This document shows, piece by piece, positions 45,771 to 56,045 of a DNA stretch of 64,000 bases. This stretch comes from Psococerastis gibbosa. Taxonomy: Eukaryota; Arthropoda; Insecta; Psocodea; Psocidae. Numbering within the stretch: position 1 is the first letter of the stretch; every line of letters begins with the position of its first letter. A model generated the notes under the pieces. The model was not told where the DNA came from. It saw nothing but the letters and a program-made list of their open reading frames with translations, and made no database searches. Where the stretch lies: the NCBI GenBank assembly GCA_963971405.1, contig OZ020485.1, positions 37,934,469 through 37,998,468 on the forward strand, written 5' to 3'. A program made the position numbers and the translations under genes.

Positions 45771-47091
45771 TAGGGTTGGGTGGGTCCAGGTCAAGTTGAA
45801 AATTTTCCATTTAGGCCGAGTGTGGAACTTTGATCTTCCGTTTCATGGTATAGCTCTCTGCCAACTGAGCTATTCCTAGCCCTGACAACAATTTAATCCA
45901 GTCAAATTTTTTGTCGTTATTTTATTAGCCTAATTAAAGCTGGGAGTCGCGAATTTTTCGTTTTCACGTTGAAGTTCCTGAATCCTATTCTCTCTCTTTT
46001 ATAACCCATATCGGTAAAATATGAACTCTTTCATTGATTTACAAATTAGAGACAGGATATTGCGCTGAGCTGGGCTGGACTTTTAATTTGGTTGATTATT
46101 GACAAATTCATGTGCTGTGCTTGATTTGTGTGTGGTATAGACTAATTGTAATAATTCTTTGTGTGCATCTATAATCAGAATAATGGGTAAATATCTTGTC
46201 TCTACCATCAATATCTTATGACCAACTTGTCAGTTTTGTCACATTTACAGATGAAAACAAGCTAGGCTATTTTTTCTTATGGTAAGTTTATGAATAAGAT
46301 TGTCATGTTATGGCGAAAGACATGTAAGGTAACTGTAAGATAAAGTTAAGACAAAAAGATTGTTTTCTATGTTCCCTATAGGTTAGAATAATTGGCCAAC
46401 GGGTGGCCTGAATTGTAAAATTTAGGCAATAACATCGTTTTTTCATTTTTTTTATTATCGTGCTCAGTACTGACTCAACAAAAGTAAGGAGCTGCACTGA
46501 AGACAAGTTTTACGCCTACTGTACTGACTAAGAATTGATAATAATAATATAATTACTTTTGAACTAAAAAAGAAAAAAATATGGCTTGTTAGAATGAAGG
46601 TTGAAACCCTGGTGCGAAGAAGACTGCTGAACTTGAGGGTGTAAATTAGTTTCATTGTTGTGGTTTGAACTTCACATCCAGCCACAAAATTAGTTATAAT
46701 AGAAACTAGAAAGCAAACGCTAAACAATGCAACCATGTAGTTCGAGGCAAACAGTTTGAATAGAAAAGCAAAATCTTAGAGTTTGAAATCTCAACGTCTA
46801 GGAAAATACAGACAAAGGAACGCTTGATTGAAATCTTAGAACGTGGATTTTGTCAGCCCTGCTCTTTGGATATGCTGCTGTAATTTAATTTTGAATTTCT
46901 TAGGAGGAGGATAAATCGAAATTCATGTGCAGCTTGTTTCGTAAATAAACTAAAAATATACCAAGTCGTGAGGTAGGCCTACCATGAGTAACCGTTGAAG
47001 CGATACCGGGTTTCCTGTATCACATTTGTTTCATATACAATGGTAGCAACTCCCCTATATTCCTGCGGGCTTACTATGCCGTTTAGTATTA
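45771..47091. other. Unassigned sequence
   Basis: No gene recognised; minus frames of 67-90 codons (46303-46736) have no domain. Confidence 0.4.
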
Positions 47092-47205
47092 ACAAATTCT
47101 TTGGGGTTAAAAATTTAAACAAAACAATTTTAAAATTATCTTGTTTGCACTTTTAATCCCAGGTTTAAATTAAAAATTATCCCCATAGTAGGCCCGCTCC
47201 GACTT
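47092..47205. repeat. Remnant of the CTGCAG foldback MITE family
   Basis: ATTTAAACAAAACAATTTTA, AAATTATCTTGTTTGCACTT and TTAATCCCAGG resemble the interior of 58384-58558. The ends are lost. Confidence 0.45.
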
Positions 47206-47932
47206 AAAGGTGCAGGATATTTTCCAAGAGGGGCAAGACACCATACTTAAACTATACTGTAGAATTTTTTAATATATTAATAGTCAATAGCAAACATTCC
47301 CTTACTTTCTGTACATACTGTATGTAGCCAGTAATTTCAGTAGGGGGGGTTTCACGAACAATGATCCTTAAGAATATAGGTACATCACATTATTATTTTA
47401 TTTAGACAAAACCAAAAAGAGTAAAATATCCATATAGAGAGACACTGAAAAGCGGATAAAAATATAACCTAAAACAAGGGGCGGGGTCCCCCCCTGGGGA
47501 AAGTTTTTGAAAAAAAAAAAAAATTATTGGGGGTTTTACGCATTCTGACATAAGTAAAATTAAAGAATTTACAGACCAAGACTTATTCAAATTACGCTCC
47601 AAGGGAAATTTTTGAAAAAATAGGTGCGAAATAGCGGGTTTTTTGCGCAATTTTACATATCGGGGTAAGAAAAAACACGCGAAAATATGTTATCTTACAA
47701 AAGAAACCAAAAAACGTTTGAATGCAATTTAGTTTAAATTTTATAACAAGGCCACATTTAAAGAAATTTATACTTATCAGGGGGGATGGTTTCCAGGGGG
47801 GGGGGCATGTACCCCCTGTCCCCTTCTGCTGTTGGGTCCATGTAATGATGGCGTGATTTACAGTTGTGACAATCAGACCAAATATGAAATTACTAGAATG
47901 TTTATAAAAATGTCTATAGTTTTCGCCTTATT
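47206..47932. other. Unassigned sequence with a GGGG-repeat remnant
   Basis: CCCTGGGGAAAGTTTTTGAA and GGGGGTTTTACGCATT (47470-47540) match the 88/375-bp repeat family of 13.8-14.8 kb. Poly(G) near 47798. Confidence 0.45.
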
Positions 47933-47944
47933 TACCATACCTTA

Positions 47945-48184
47945 GTAGTAGTATAGTTTGACACAGTCCCAGGCCACGGTGTGGGCCCATAGGACTCCAG
48001 TGGACCTCCTGATTATAGCGGATTCCGAACCACTTGGGAAACACAGTGAAGTCACAAGATTAGTTCGGAGGTGACCAGGACAAGTCCTACCATGTTTCCC
48101 TACCGGCACTGTGCACACGACAAATTTATCTGCAGCTTTGAACCTGCTCTGGTCCGCTGGATTCAACTTGGTATGGCGGCCGGC
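47945..48184 (-). mobile_element. SINE-like retroposon, AGCCGGCCGCC family, copy 3, exact TSD
   Basis: TACCATACCTTA flanks exactly (47933-47944 and 48185-48196). In reverse it starts GCCGGCCGCCATACCAAGTT and ends CAAACTATACTACTAC. The exact 12-bp duplication shows recent retroposition. Confidence 0.85.
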
Positions 48185-48212
48185 TACCATACCTTAACTT
48201 AATATGCATTCT

Positions 48213-48375
48213 CAAGGCCGTAGCCAGGGGGGTTTCAGAAATTACATTGGATATTACATAGTGGTTTTTATTTTTCCTCTCAAAATCCGATTCTATCTAG
48301 TATCAAGCCCTTTCATTTCGGGGGAGGGGGGTTCGAACCCCCATGAACGCCCCCCCCCCTTGGCTACGGCCTCGT
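48213..48375. mobile_element. hAT-like poly(G) MITE, family F, copy 2
   Basis: CAAGGCCGTAGCCAGGGGGG and the complementary CCTTGGCTACGGCC end. Flanks TGCATTCT (48205-48212) and AGCATTCT (48376-48383) differ at one base. Poly(C) at about 48351. Confidence 0.8.
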
Positions 48376-48383
48376 AGCATTCT

Positions 48384-49035
48384 ATTACGTAACCTGAGAA
48401 AACCCCAAATCGGCTGCAACTACCGTACTATTGCGGCACTTTCTGACAAGGCTTCTGCATATTGTTGTGATGACCGTTTCATGAACGTGTGCGTTTAATA
48501 TAATATCAAGTTATAAATTCATAACCCCATTCTTAGTAGGGATACCTAAGACATAAGAAGAACTAGGACAATATAAAGGTTGATGACAGATTGGGGACCT
48601 TTTACTGTACTTGAGTCTGAACTTTAAAATATTTTATAGCTATTAAAATTTTATTATATAAATAAATAAATAAAGCAATTATTTTCAAACAGACCTGAAC
48701 TTCCAAAAATATGCAAACCACCTCATACAGAATCGATTTTTCTACTAAGTTACGTAAAGTAGAAAGTAATCAGCAAACAATAGAGGGAAAAAAAATGATG
48801 TACAGAAAATTTATATCAAATTATAAAAAGAAAACAAAAGAAGAATCAAGTGGTAAGCAATTTTTCAATGGTCGTCATTTCCCGTGAATCTCGTCTGACG
48901 TTCCTTTTAATTATGATACATGATACAAAATAATACTGAAGAAAAATAGTTTGAAAATAATTAATTATGATGACGATCAATTGAAAAGACAAATCAGTAC
49001 AATTGATAAAATACCGACAGAAATAACTTATATAC
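48384..49035. other. Unassigned AT-rich sequence
   Basis: No gene or definable repeat. Confidence 0.4.
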
Positions 49036-49195
49036 ATAATAGTCTCCTTAGTAACTTCGTAAAATTTGCTGTCGCATTGTGAAAAATTAGTTTGTAAAGT
49101 ATTACGTTATAAAATAAAAAATACACACAAACGGTCTCGGCTCACGGTAAAACGTAAAACTTTACAAAGTAATTTTTCACAATGAGAAATAACTT
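49036..49195. repeat. Inverted repeat family I, copy 2
   Basis: AATAGTCTCCTTAGTAACTT start as at 21955. CATTGTGAAAAATTAGTTTG and GTAAAGTATTACGTT pair with the complementary set at 49150-49185. Confidence 0.6.
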
Positions 49196-49425
49196 AGTTT
49201 ACTGTAGGCTAAATAATCCCCAATAGGTACCTATCCTACTTTTCAAAAGCACATAAGGCATTATAAAAGTTAAACATATTTAAAATCAGAGTATTTTTAC
49301 ATCTTTATAAAATGAATTGTACTTACCGTGAGTGAACGAGTTATAATGAGGAAACCTGTGGAGAAGCACTCGAAACGCTCTGTAAGCATATCAGCGACTG
49401 ACTGAAATTCCGAATTTCCTGTAAA

Positions 49426-49830
49426 ACCTCTCAACTTGCGCACCTCCCCAACCCGTATCCCGATATTTGGCTCTGCTTCAGGCGTGATACAACTTACATA
49501 AAAAGCTGTAATGTTACTTAGAAGCTGCTATCTCAGGTCAAATCACATGAAAAAGCTCGTTTGTAAATTTGCCCAACTTGCTGGACGACAATAGTAAAAA
49601 AACACTGCACGAGTACAATAATGATTTTTCATGGACAAGTGTATTGTACTAAACCTCTCAACTTGCGCACCCCCCCCCCCCCCAACAGTATCACGATATT
49701 TGGCGATATTCAGGCGTGCTACAACTTCCATAAAAAGCTGTAAAGTTACTTAGAAGCTGCTATCTCAACTCAAATCACATGAAAAAGCGCTTTTATTAAT
49801 TTGCCCAACTTGTTGGATGACATTAGTCAA
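49426..49830. repeat. Tandem duplication, 227-bp period
   Basis: ACCTCTCAACTTGCGCACC starts at 49426 and 49653. Both units contain GCTGTAA(T/A)GTTACTTAGA, AGCTGCTATCTCA and AAATCACATGAAAAAGC. The second unit has gained a poly(C) run. A shorter relative lies at 51179-51226 (AAAACACTGCACCATTAAAA). Confidence 0.8.
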
Positions 49831-49854
49831 AAATTACTTTCGGCTCTGGCCGAT

Positions 49855-50025
49855 CAGCAGTCTGATCGAGGCGTTTATAATACCGGGGTTAAATAAATAC
49901 CCTAGGATTATAACTGTAAACAAACAAATTTTGAATAGCACTTTCCATTATAAAATGAACTTGTTCACCAGTGGATTAAATAAATAGGGCCTACCGGTAT
50001 TATAAACGCCCCGATCAGGCTGCAG
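49855..50025. mobile_element. Foldback MITE, CTGCAG/CTGATCGAGG family, copy 2
   Basis: TCTGATCGAGGCGTTTATAA on the left and ATAAACGCCCCGATCAGGCT on the right are complementary. The interior CAAATTTTGAATAGCACTTT matches the other copies. Confidence 0.8.
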
Positions 50026-50178
50026 GAGTAGGGAGATTCCGCAGACCCTGCTTTTCCTCTACGCTACCTACGCTATGTATGTATTAGCAAATAAAAAATA
50101 CTTCATTATTTTCCCAACCACAACATCAACACACAAAACACTCTTGTGTTCCAAATTTCGAACCACAATGCCGACTAT

Positions 50179-50859
50179 GAACTTTTATTCATCAAATTAT
50201 TTTCACTTTGACTGGATTCCATCTTAAAATGGTTGATTTGTCGTAAAAAGAGGTGATCACCCTTATCGTAAATAATAATACGGGCTTTCAGTTAGATTTT
50301 AATTCATTCCCCTGCGACCAATATTAACTATTAAAAATTAACTTTGTCCCACCCGCAACCCGGTGAAACCTGGAACCTACTGGTGTGTGGGGTTAGTATA
50401 ATAAAGGGTTTTTATACTAACACCAGTCTCTTTCTTAGACAAAGTTAATTTTATCACGATTAGCCTACTTGGGTTTTACTAATTCTAGTGAAAGTAGTTG
50501 TAACAGGTTTTGCTAAAACAAAGTTTTTGTTATTGTTTGTTTATTAAAATGAAACACCACGAAGTCACGAGTAATTTAATTTTTTCTATAAATAAATAAT
50601 AAATAAATGTTTGTTCTATTACTAAGCCAACCTAGCGGAGTTAGGGCTATAAAGCCCACTCTTACACTCAACTAGGAAGACTTGGACGGCCTGCTTTGCA
50701 TGCCCACCGAACTTTTATATATCAAATTATTTTCACTTTGACTGGATGCCATCTTAAAATGGTTGATTTGTCGTAAAAAGAGGTGATCACCATTATCGTA
50801 AATAATAATACGGGCTTTCAGATAGATTTTAATTCATTCCCCTGCGACCAATATTAACT
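50179..50859. repeat. Composite insertion between two 151-bp direct repeats
   Basis: GAACTTTTAT..AATATTAACT occurs at 50179-50329 and again at 50709-50859, with about five substitutions and no gaps. The 379 bp between them is a right part of the foldback at 54840-55131 plus a 5'-truncated SINE A (50590-50708). The same two-part composite, with the same internal junction, is at 54924-55325. No protein is encoded. Confidence 0.75.
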
Positions 50860-51038
50860 GAGATATGAATTTTACATCCGCCATCTTGTAACTAAATAGT
50901 GGATCTAGCCGGTTAACGAACTCGATCAAGACATTTGTATGATCAATTTTTGTGCCAAGTTCCATGAAAATCGGATAATATTTACGGAAGTTACAGTGTT
51001 TCCCAAAATCGATATACATACATACATATTATTTGTGT

Positions 51039-51058
51039 ATATATATATATATATATAT
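51039..51058. repeat. AT dinucleotide microsatellite
   Basis: A simple alternation of A and T directly precedes AACACTTTGAACGGAG. Confidence 0.8.
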
Positions 51059-51671
51059 AACACTTTGAACGGAGATTGGTTTTAGGCTCAGAGGGTCATG
51101 AAATGAAAAGTTGTGAAGAAATTTTCCGAAAGTCGAACATTGGTCGGTCGCCATCTCAATAGGTAGATGAATCTCCCTAAAACACTGCACCATTAAAATA
51201 ATGATTTTTATGGACAATTATTGTACTAGGGGTGAGGGAAATTTTTGACAGCAGATAAATTGTTTTCGGGTTTAACTATCAGCTGGTTCAAACTGCCGTT
51301 AATCTAGCGTGATTTTAGTTAGGGATTAAATGGAGAATTAGATTATAATCATATAAATATAATTTACAGTAGCGATATAGATTGTAATACAAAATAAAAC
51401 TCTCACTATTAGTCTATTTTTCATTCAGCAAGGGTTGCAAAATTAAGCTGATTTTTGCCCTTAAGTAGGAAGGAAAATAAAGGAAGCCATATAACGCACC
51501 GCACTTCAAGACTTTACTGGTGTCCTATTAATCTATATGTCTTAGTATCAGGTTTTTAGGTCAAACGGGGCACGTTTTCACTTCGTAGAGTTTTTACACA
51601 AAGTAGCGATAGGGTAGTCATATACTCGTATATATTTTTTATTGGCCAACCATCTTTAAACTGAAACTTTA

Positions 51672-52073
51672 AGAGGATATGCTACGTAGAAAAATAGCAC
51701 CCCAAAATTTGTTGTTTTTATTGACTTTTTATTTTTTATTTAATTAACAAAGCATGTCATTAAAAATTTGGCTCATGGAAGTTGTAGAAGACTGCTTCAT
51801 GCATCATGTAATAGGAAATATTACATTTTTGGTTCCTTAGTTCTTTCTTAAATACCAGAACGGACTAAAATTATGCGTATTCTGGGATTTTTGGAAGACT
51901 ACAAAATCAAAAAGTAAAAATACCCGATTATATGATGCACGAAGTAGTCTTCTACAACTTCCATGAGCCAAATCTTTAATGACTTGCTTGGTTAATTAAA
52001 TAAAAAATAAAAAGTCAATAAAAACAACAAATTTTGGGGTGCTCATTTTCTACGTAGCATGTCCTCTTAAGCT
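51672..52073. mobile_element. Foldback element, GCTACGTAGAAAA arms
   Basis: GAGGATATGCTACGTAGAAA and CACCCCAAAATTTGTTGTTT open the left arm, and the exact complement closes the right arm (AAACAACAAATTTTGGGGTG, CATGTCCTC). Arms of about 140 bp are nearly identical. The outer CTTTAAGAGGA/TCCTCTTAAGC also pairs. A diverged copy is at 8244-8836. Confidence 0.8.
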
Positions 52074-52142
52074 TCCTTGCTAATAATTCCTTGATCCGCT
52101 GTGATAGTTCCAAAAGTGCTCCCTATATCATTCCTTATAGCC

Positions 52143-52445
52143 CAGAGGAGTAAAGTTTTAGAATGATGGCGGGGGCAAAACTAGGTAGACCTTATGACGT
52201 CATCAGGCAGGATTTAAGGAAAAATTGAAAATATAAGAGCAAAATAGTATTTTAGCATTTTAATAGTTGTAAAGTAGAACTGTAGATTTTAAAAAGCTAA
52301 AAAAGGAATGCCTATATTGATATTGCTGCAAACGGGTCCATGAAGTATGAACCACGTCTTGCAATACTCTAGGCTGGGGGGGGGGGGGCTTTGCTGGGGG
52401 GGGGGGGGCAAATTGGACCGTGCCCCCTCCAACTTTAGGCCCCTG
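52143..52445. mobile_element. hAT-like MITE family G, copy 2, exact TSD TTATAGCC
   Basis: TTATAGCC flanks exactly (52135-52142 and 52446-52453). CAGAGGAGTAAAGTTTTAGA on the left and the complement of CAGGGGCCTAAAGTTGGAGG on the right. Two poly(G) runs (about 52376 and 52398). GACCTTATGACGTCATCAGG and the centre match 31227-31514. Confidence 0.87.
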
Positions 52446-52453
52446 TTATAGCC

Positions 52454-53590
52454 TATTACCTGGATTGCCCAGCGCAATTTGGAGACGCAAACCCAAATGG
52501 CATTACAATAATATTGTTGTAGTATTATAATTGACTGTCGGAAACCACATAGAAAGTTTATGTAAACGACTACGCTCATGGAGTGCGGGGTTGGCACGAC
52601 TAAAATATGGAGTACCTTTCATGGAGTATGAGTACGACCCCAGGAGCTTGACAGTTTAAGTGATTCTTCCTTTTTTTTCTTTTACTAAACCCTCTCAGGG
52701 GGGGGGGGGGGCTATTTACAGTTTATTATATTTTATATTTATTTTTACTTGCAATTATTTACTTGCAATTGTGATACGGTCGCTCCGGCTCTGACTGGTC
52801 GGGGACTCTAATATTTGTATTTGTCTTTGTATTTGTATTACAAAGCAATTAAATTAGCTTAGTATTCCTATATTAATAATATTAATAAAATATATAATAA
52901 TATATTAAAATATTAAACTTATCAAGACCGCAGTCATGTGACACCTGTGGACAAACACAAGAGGACCATTCTAAACCGAAACTACCAACAGTAACCAAAT
53001 AAGTCAAAACCTCCGCACACACACCGACCGGCGCAAATACTCGAAAGAGTCCCGCGCCTAAAAATTAATAAAAAATAATAATAATATAATAGAAATAATT
53101 GATGAAAGAAGAGAATTTGAGAAGAATACTGTGTAGTGTGTACACCTAAATGCCGTAGAAATATAGTACAGTATACGGTACTAAATGCAAAACTATGATA
53201 GTGGAAAATCTTGATATCGCATAAAGGAGAATGAAATCAGTTGCGTGTTCGGAAAACATCAGAGAAGTCTGGTAAGTGGATTTTGTCGCAGAAATCCTTC
53301 AATAACAATTTTTATCCCGGAGCTTAATGAGGAAAGGCAATTTAACCCCGTAGGTAAAACTTTATCGTGACCAGAGTTTCCGCATCTTCTCATAGCCATT
53401 TCCGCGTCTTTGGCTTTTGGATTCTGCAAAGTTAACCGATCCTGGATGGATACAGGAAAGGTAGGAGAGGGGCAAAGAGTAGCTACTTCCCCCAAATTTA
53501 GTAGCTCTGTTGTAAGTTAATTTATTACGCTATGATTTAATCGTCTGACAGGCTAATTATAACGGAGGAGTTGGAGCATTCGTAATTTAG
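52454..53590. other. Unassigned sequence with poly(G)
   Basis: Poly(G) at about 52699. Short AT-only tract near 52870-52915. No gene recognised. Confidence 0.4.
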
Positions 53591-53755
53591 CGACTTCGGT
53601 GGCAACGTGGTAGCATGCTTGTACTTGTGAGAGTCTCTACACACATTACGACGTGTCGTAACTCGACACAAGTACCTATTAGATTACTTAGTGAGGCGAT
53701 TGAAGAAGCTAATCGAATTAAATTGTTGTACGCGATTAACCTTTTTAAAAAATAA
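53591..53755 (+). mobile_element. SINE family B, copy 3 (headless)
   Basis: CGACTTCGGTGGCAACGTGG, GACGTGTCGTAACTCGACAC and ACGCGATTAACCTTTTTAAA match the body of 39968-40250. It starts at the head/body junction, like the copies at 8560 and 57538. Confidence 0.78.
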
Positions 53756-54372
53756 AAATAAAATTAATTGCGGAAAATTTTAGTCTACGGAATTTATGAA
53801 TGAAAATAGATTTTCAACGAAATATTTTGGAAATTAGTGACTTATCTCTCTACTACTCTTCTGGATCATCCATTAATTGGTACTTTACGATGAAAAGTAT
53901 CTAATTAATATAATTTTAATTTCCGAATTGGACTATCCTGTCAATGGCAGGAGTTATGAGTGCGATCCATAATGAAAAGTCAAGGGAAAAGGGGAGAGGA
54001 AAATTACCCTTATTCCGGCATGGCAGTTGGAATCGGTGTAAACTTCCTCGTCAAGAGAATGATTATCCCAAACTTGGTGGAATGAAATCCTAGGGGAGGA
54101 AGAGCGGTGTTGGAGGGGAGGGCAGCGACAGGTGGCCACGGGAAATGACGAATGAGAGAAACAGGGGGGGGGGCAAGGGGCATCAAGAGCGAGGGTGGCA
54201 ATTAAAGGGAGCAACTCATTACTGTCGCAAGAATGACGGATCTGCATTATTCATTTTTTAGAGACCAGATACAGTACCGAAGTTTCTTCTTTAAATTAAT
54301 AAAAATTTTAAATAACGCTGGGACGGTCATTTTTATTTTTTTTATGGCAATAAATATGATAAATTTTATTCA
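53756..54372. other. Unassigned sequence
   Basis: Poly(G) at about 54162. Minus frames of 63-97 codons overlap here but are purine-skewed and have no domain. Confidence 0.4.
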
Positions 54373-54640
54373 AGCATACCTAAGGCGAATGGATACAGAA
54401 ACCGAGTTGTTGCTGACGGTTAAGAAACGGAAACTAACATACTTCGGCTTTAAGAGGAACGAAAAGTATCGCCTTCTTGTGATAATCCGAGTGAAGAGAG
54501 ACTCCCGAGTCCCGGCAGAGGAACATCCTGGTTGAAAAACCTGAGGCGGTGGTTTGGCAAGAGCACGACTTCCCTTTTCAGAGCAGCAGTCTCCAAAGTT
54601 TAAATTGCCAGGCATTTAAAGAAGATGAAGACTACCCGAA
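54373..54640 (+). pseudogene. RTE-like LINE C-terminal fragment
   Basis: The plus frame reads LRRMDTETELLLTVKKRKLT, YFGFKRNEKYRLL, and then loses frame; later AEEHPG and GLARAR pieces correspond to the parent's arginine-rich end. Three residues are missing relative to the YFGHVMRNEKY of the 56-kb copy, and several stops follow. Dead, 5'-truncated copy. Confidence 0.75.
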
Positions 54641-54839
54641 GACTGCTTGTGATTAATAGTCTATAAAGGTATTTACTGGTTATGTGATGTGGGAATGATA
54701 ATTCCAAACGTCAAACAGCATAATTTTTAAAAGTTGAAAGTACCTGCTAGTATAGATAAGGGAGGATTTAGTAGCAGTTTCCTCATCACTATATATAGCG
54801 ACGGTGACACTTAATCAAACTATTGTAGGTACCTCTATT

Positions 54840-55131
54840 CAATTAACAAACAAAAACTTAGTGTTTTAGCAAACCTTGCTATAAATACTATAAATTGAAT
54901 TAGTAAAACCCAAATAATCGTTAAAAATTAACTTTGTCCCACCCGCAACCCAGTGAAACCTGGAACCTACTGGTGTGTGGGGTTAGTATAATAAAGGGTT
55001 CTATACTAACACCAGTTTCTTTCTTAGACAAAGTTAATTTTATAACGATTATGTGGGTTTTACTAATTCCAGTGAAAGTAGTTGTAACAAGTTTTGCTAA
55101 AACACTAAGTTTTTGTAATTGTTTGTTTATT
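54840..55131. mobile_element. Foldback MITE, family C
   Basis: AACAAAAACTTAGTGTTTTA on the left pairs with TAAAACACTAAGTTTTTGTA on the right. The inner AATCGTTAAAAATTAACTTT pairs with AAAGTTAATTTTATAACGAT, and TTAGTATA with TATACTAA. It is directly followed by about 50 bp and a SINE A, as at 50.3-50.7 kb. Confidence 0.75.
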
Positions 55132-55184
55132 AAAATGAAACACCACGAAGTCACGAGTAATTTAATTTTTTCTATAAATAAATA

Positions 55185-55325
55185 ATAAATAAATGTTTGT
55201 TCTATTACTAAGCCAACCTAGCGGAGTTAAGGCTATAAAGCCACCTCTTACACTCAACTAGGAAGACTTGGGACGGCCTGCTTTGCATGTCCTCCGAAGC
55301 ATGGCCAGAAAATGCAGCAAGTGAC
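55185..55325 (-). mobile_element. tRNA-derived SINE, family A, copy 7 (5'-truncated)
   Basis: Reverse of TTCTATTACTAAGCCAACCT, GCGGAGTTAAGGCTATAAAG and TCCGAAGCATGGCCAGAAAA. The tRNA-like head is missing. The same SINE insertion occurs at 50590-50708 (copy 6). Confidence 0.78.
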
Positions 55326-55844
55326 TATTCAGTATTGGATTGACGACGAATCGATGGATTGTCATAAGAGCTGTCTAACCCAATGTACGTTTTCGAAACG
55401 CTATAAAAACGAGGCGTAAGCAGTGACTTCACGAAAAAAAGGGAAAATTTTAGGTATGAAAGATCGCGATGAATAATATTAAAACACTGTTATGAATTCT
55501 TCACACGTATGAAACAAACCTTTCCTGGACTATGATTTACGGAGATCGTGCAAAGACAACACCGCCTTGCCACATTCATCAGTTCCTGTCGGGATTCCCT
55601 TTCTATCACGGCATATTTTTCCCTTCATTGGGGGTTAAATATTACATTTTAGCTACGTACACGAGGCTTACATTATAGGAATATTCTCATAACCATGCTG
55701 TTCTAAGTCTCATCATCTTCTTCTAATGCCTCTTCTATCGAAGATTGGCGATCATCATGGCAATTGTATTAATCATTAAACGAGTATACACGCAGATACC
55801 GTACTTCGGACCCCCCAAAAGGAACTCAAGTGTATGTGGAGTAT

Positions 55845-56045
55845 CGACTCGTATCTGTACTTGGTTAAGACATGCTGTCGCCTGTTTCATTGCGTCAATG
55901 GTAAGCTTGTCTCAGATTGTCCATTATCGCTTGAAGCCGGTGTAGGTTGTCATCGAGAAAGTATGCCATATGGGTTCAAATTCATACGGAAACAATACAA
56001 ATAATTTCTGAAATCCATGGGGTCGTTGGCATTCGATAAAGGACA
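55845..56045. repeat. Family J repeat, left part, split by LINE
   Basis: GTACTTGGTTAAGACATGCT, AAGCTTGTCTCAGATTG, TTCATACGGAAACAATAC and AAATCCATGGGGTCGTTGGC match 9818-10290. The right part (GGGTCCATAAAAAGCCCTTC) is at 57725-57765 beyond the LINE and SINE. Confidence 0.65.
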
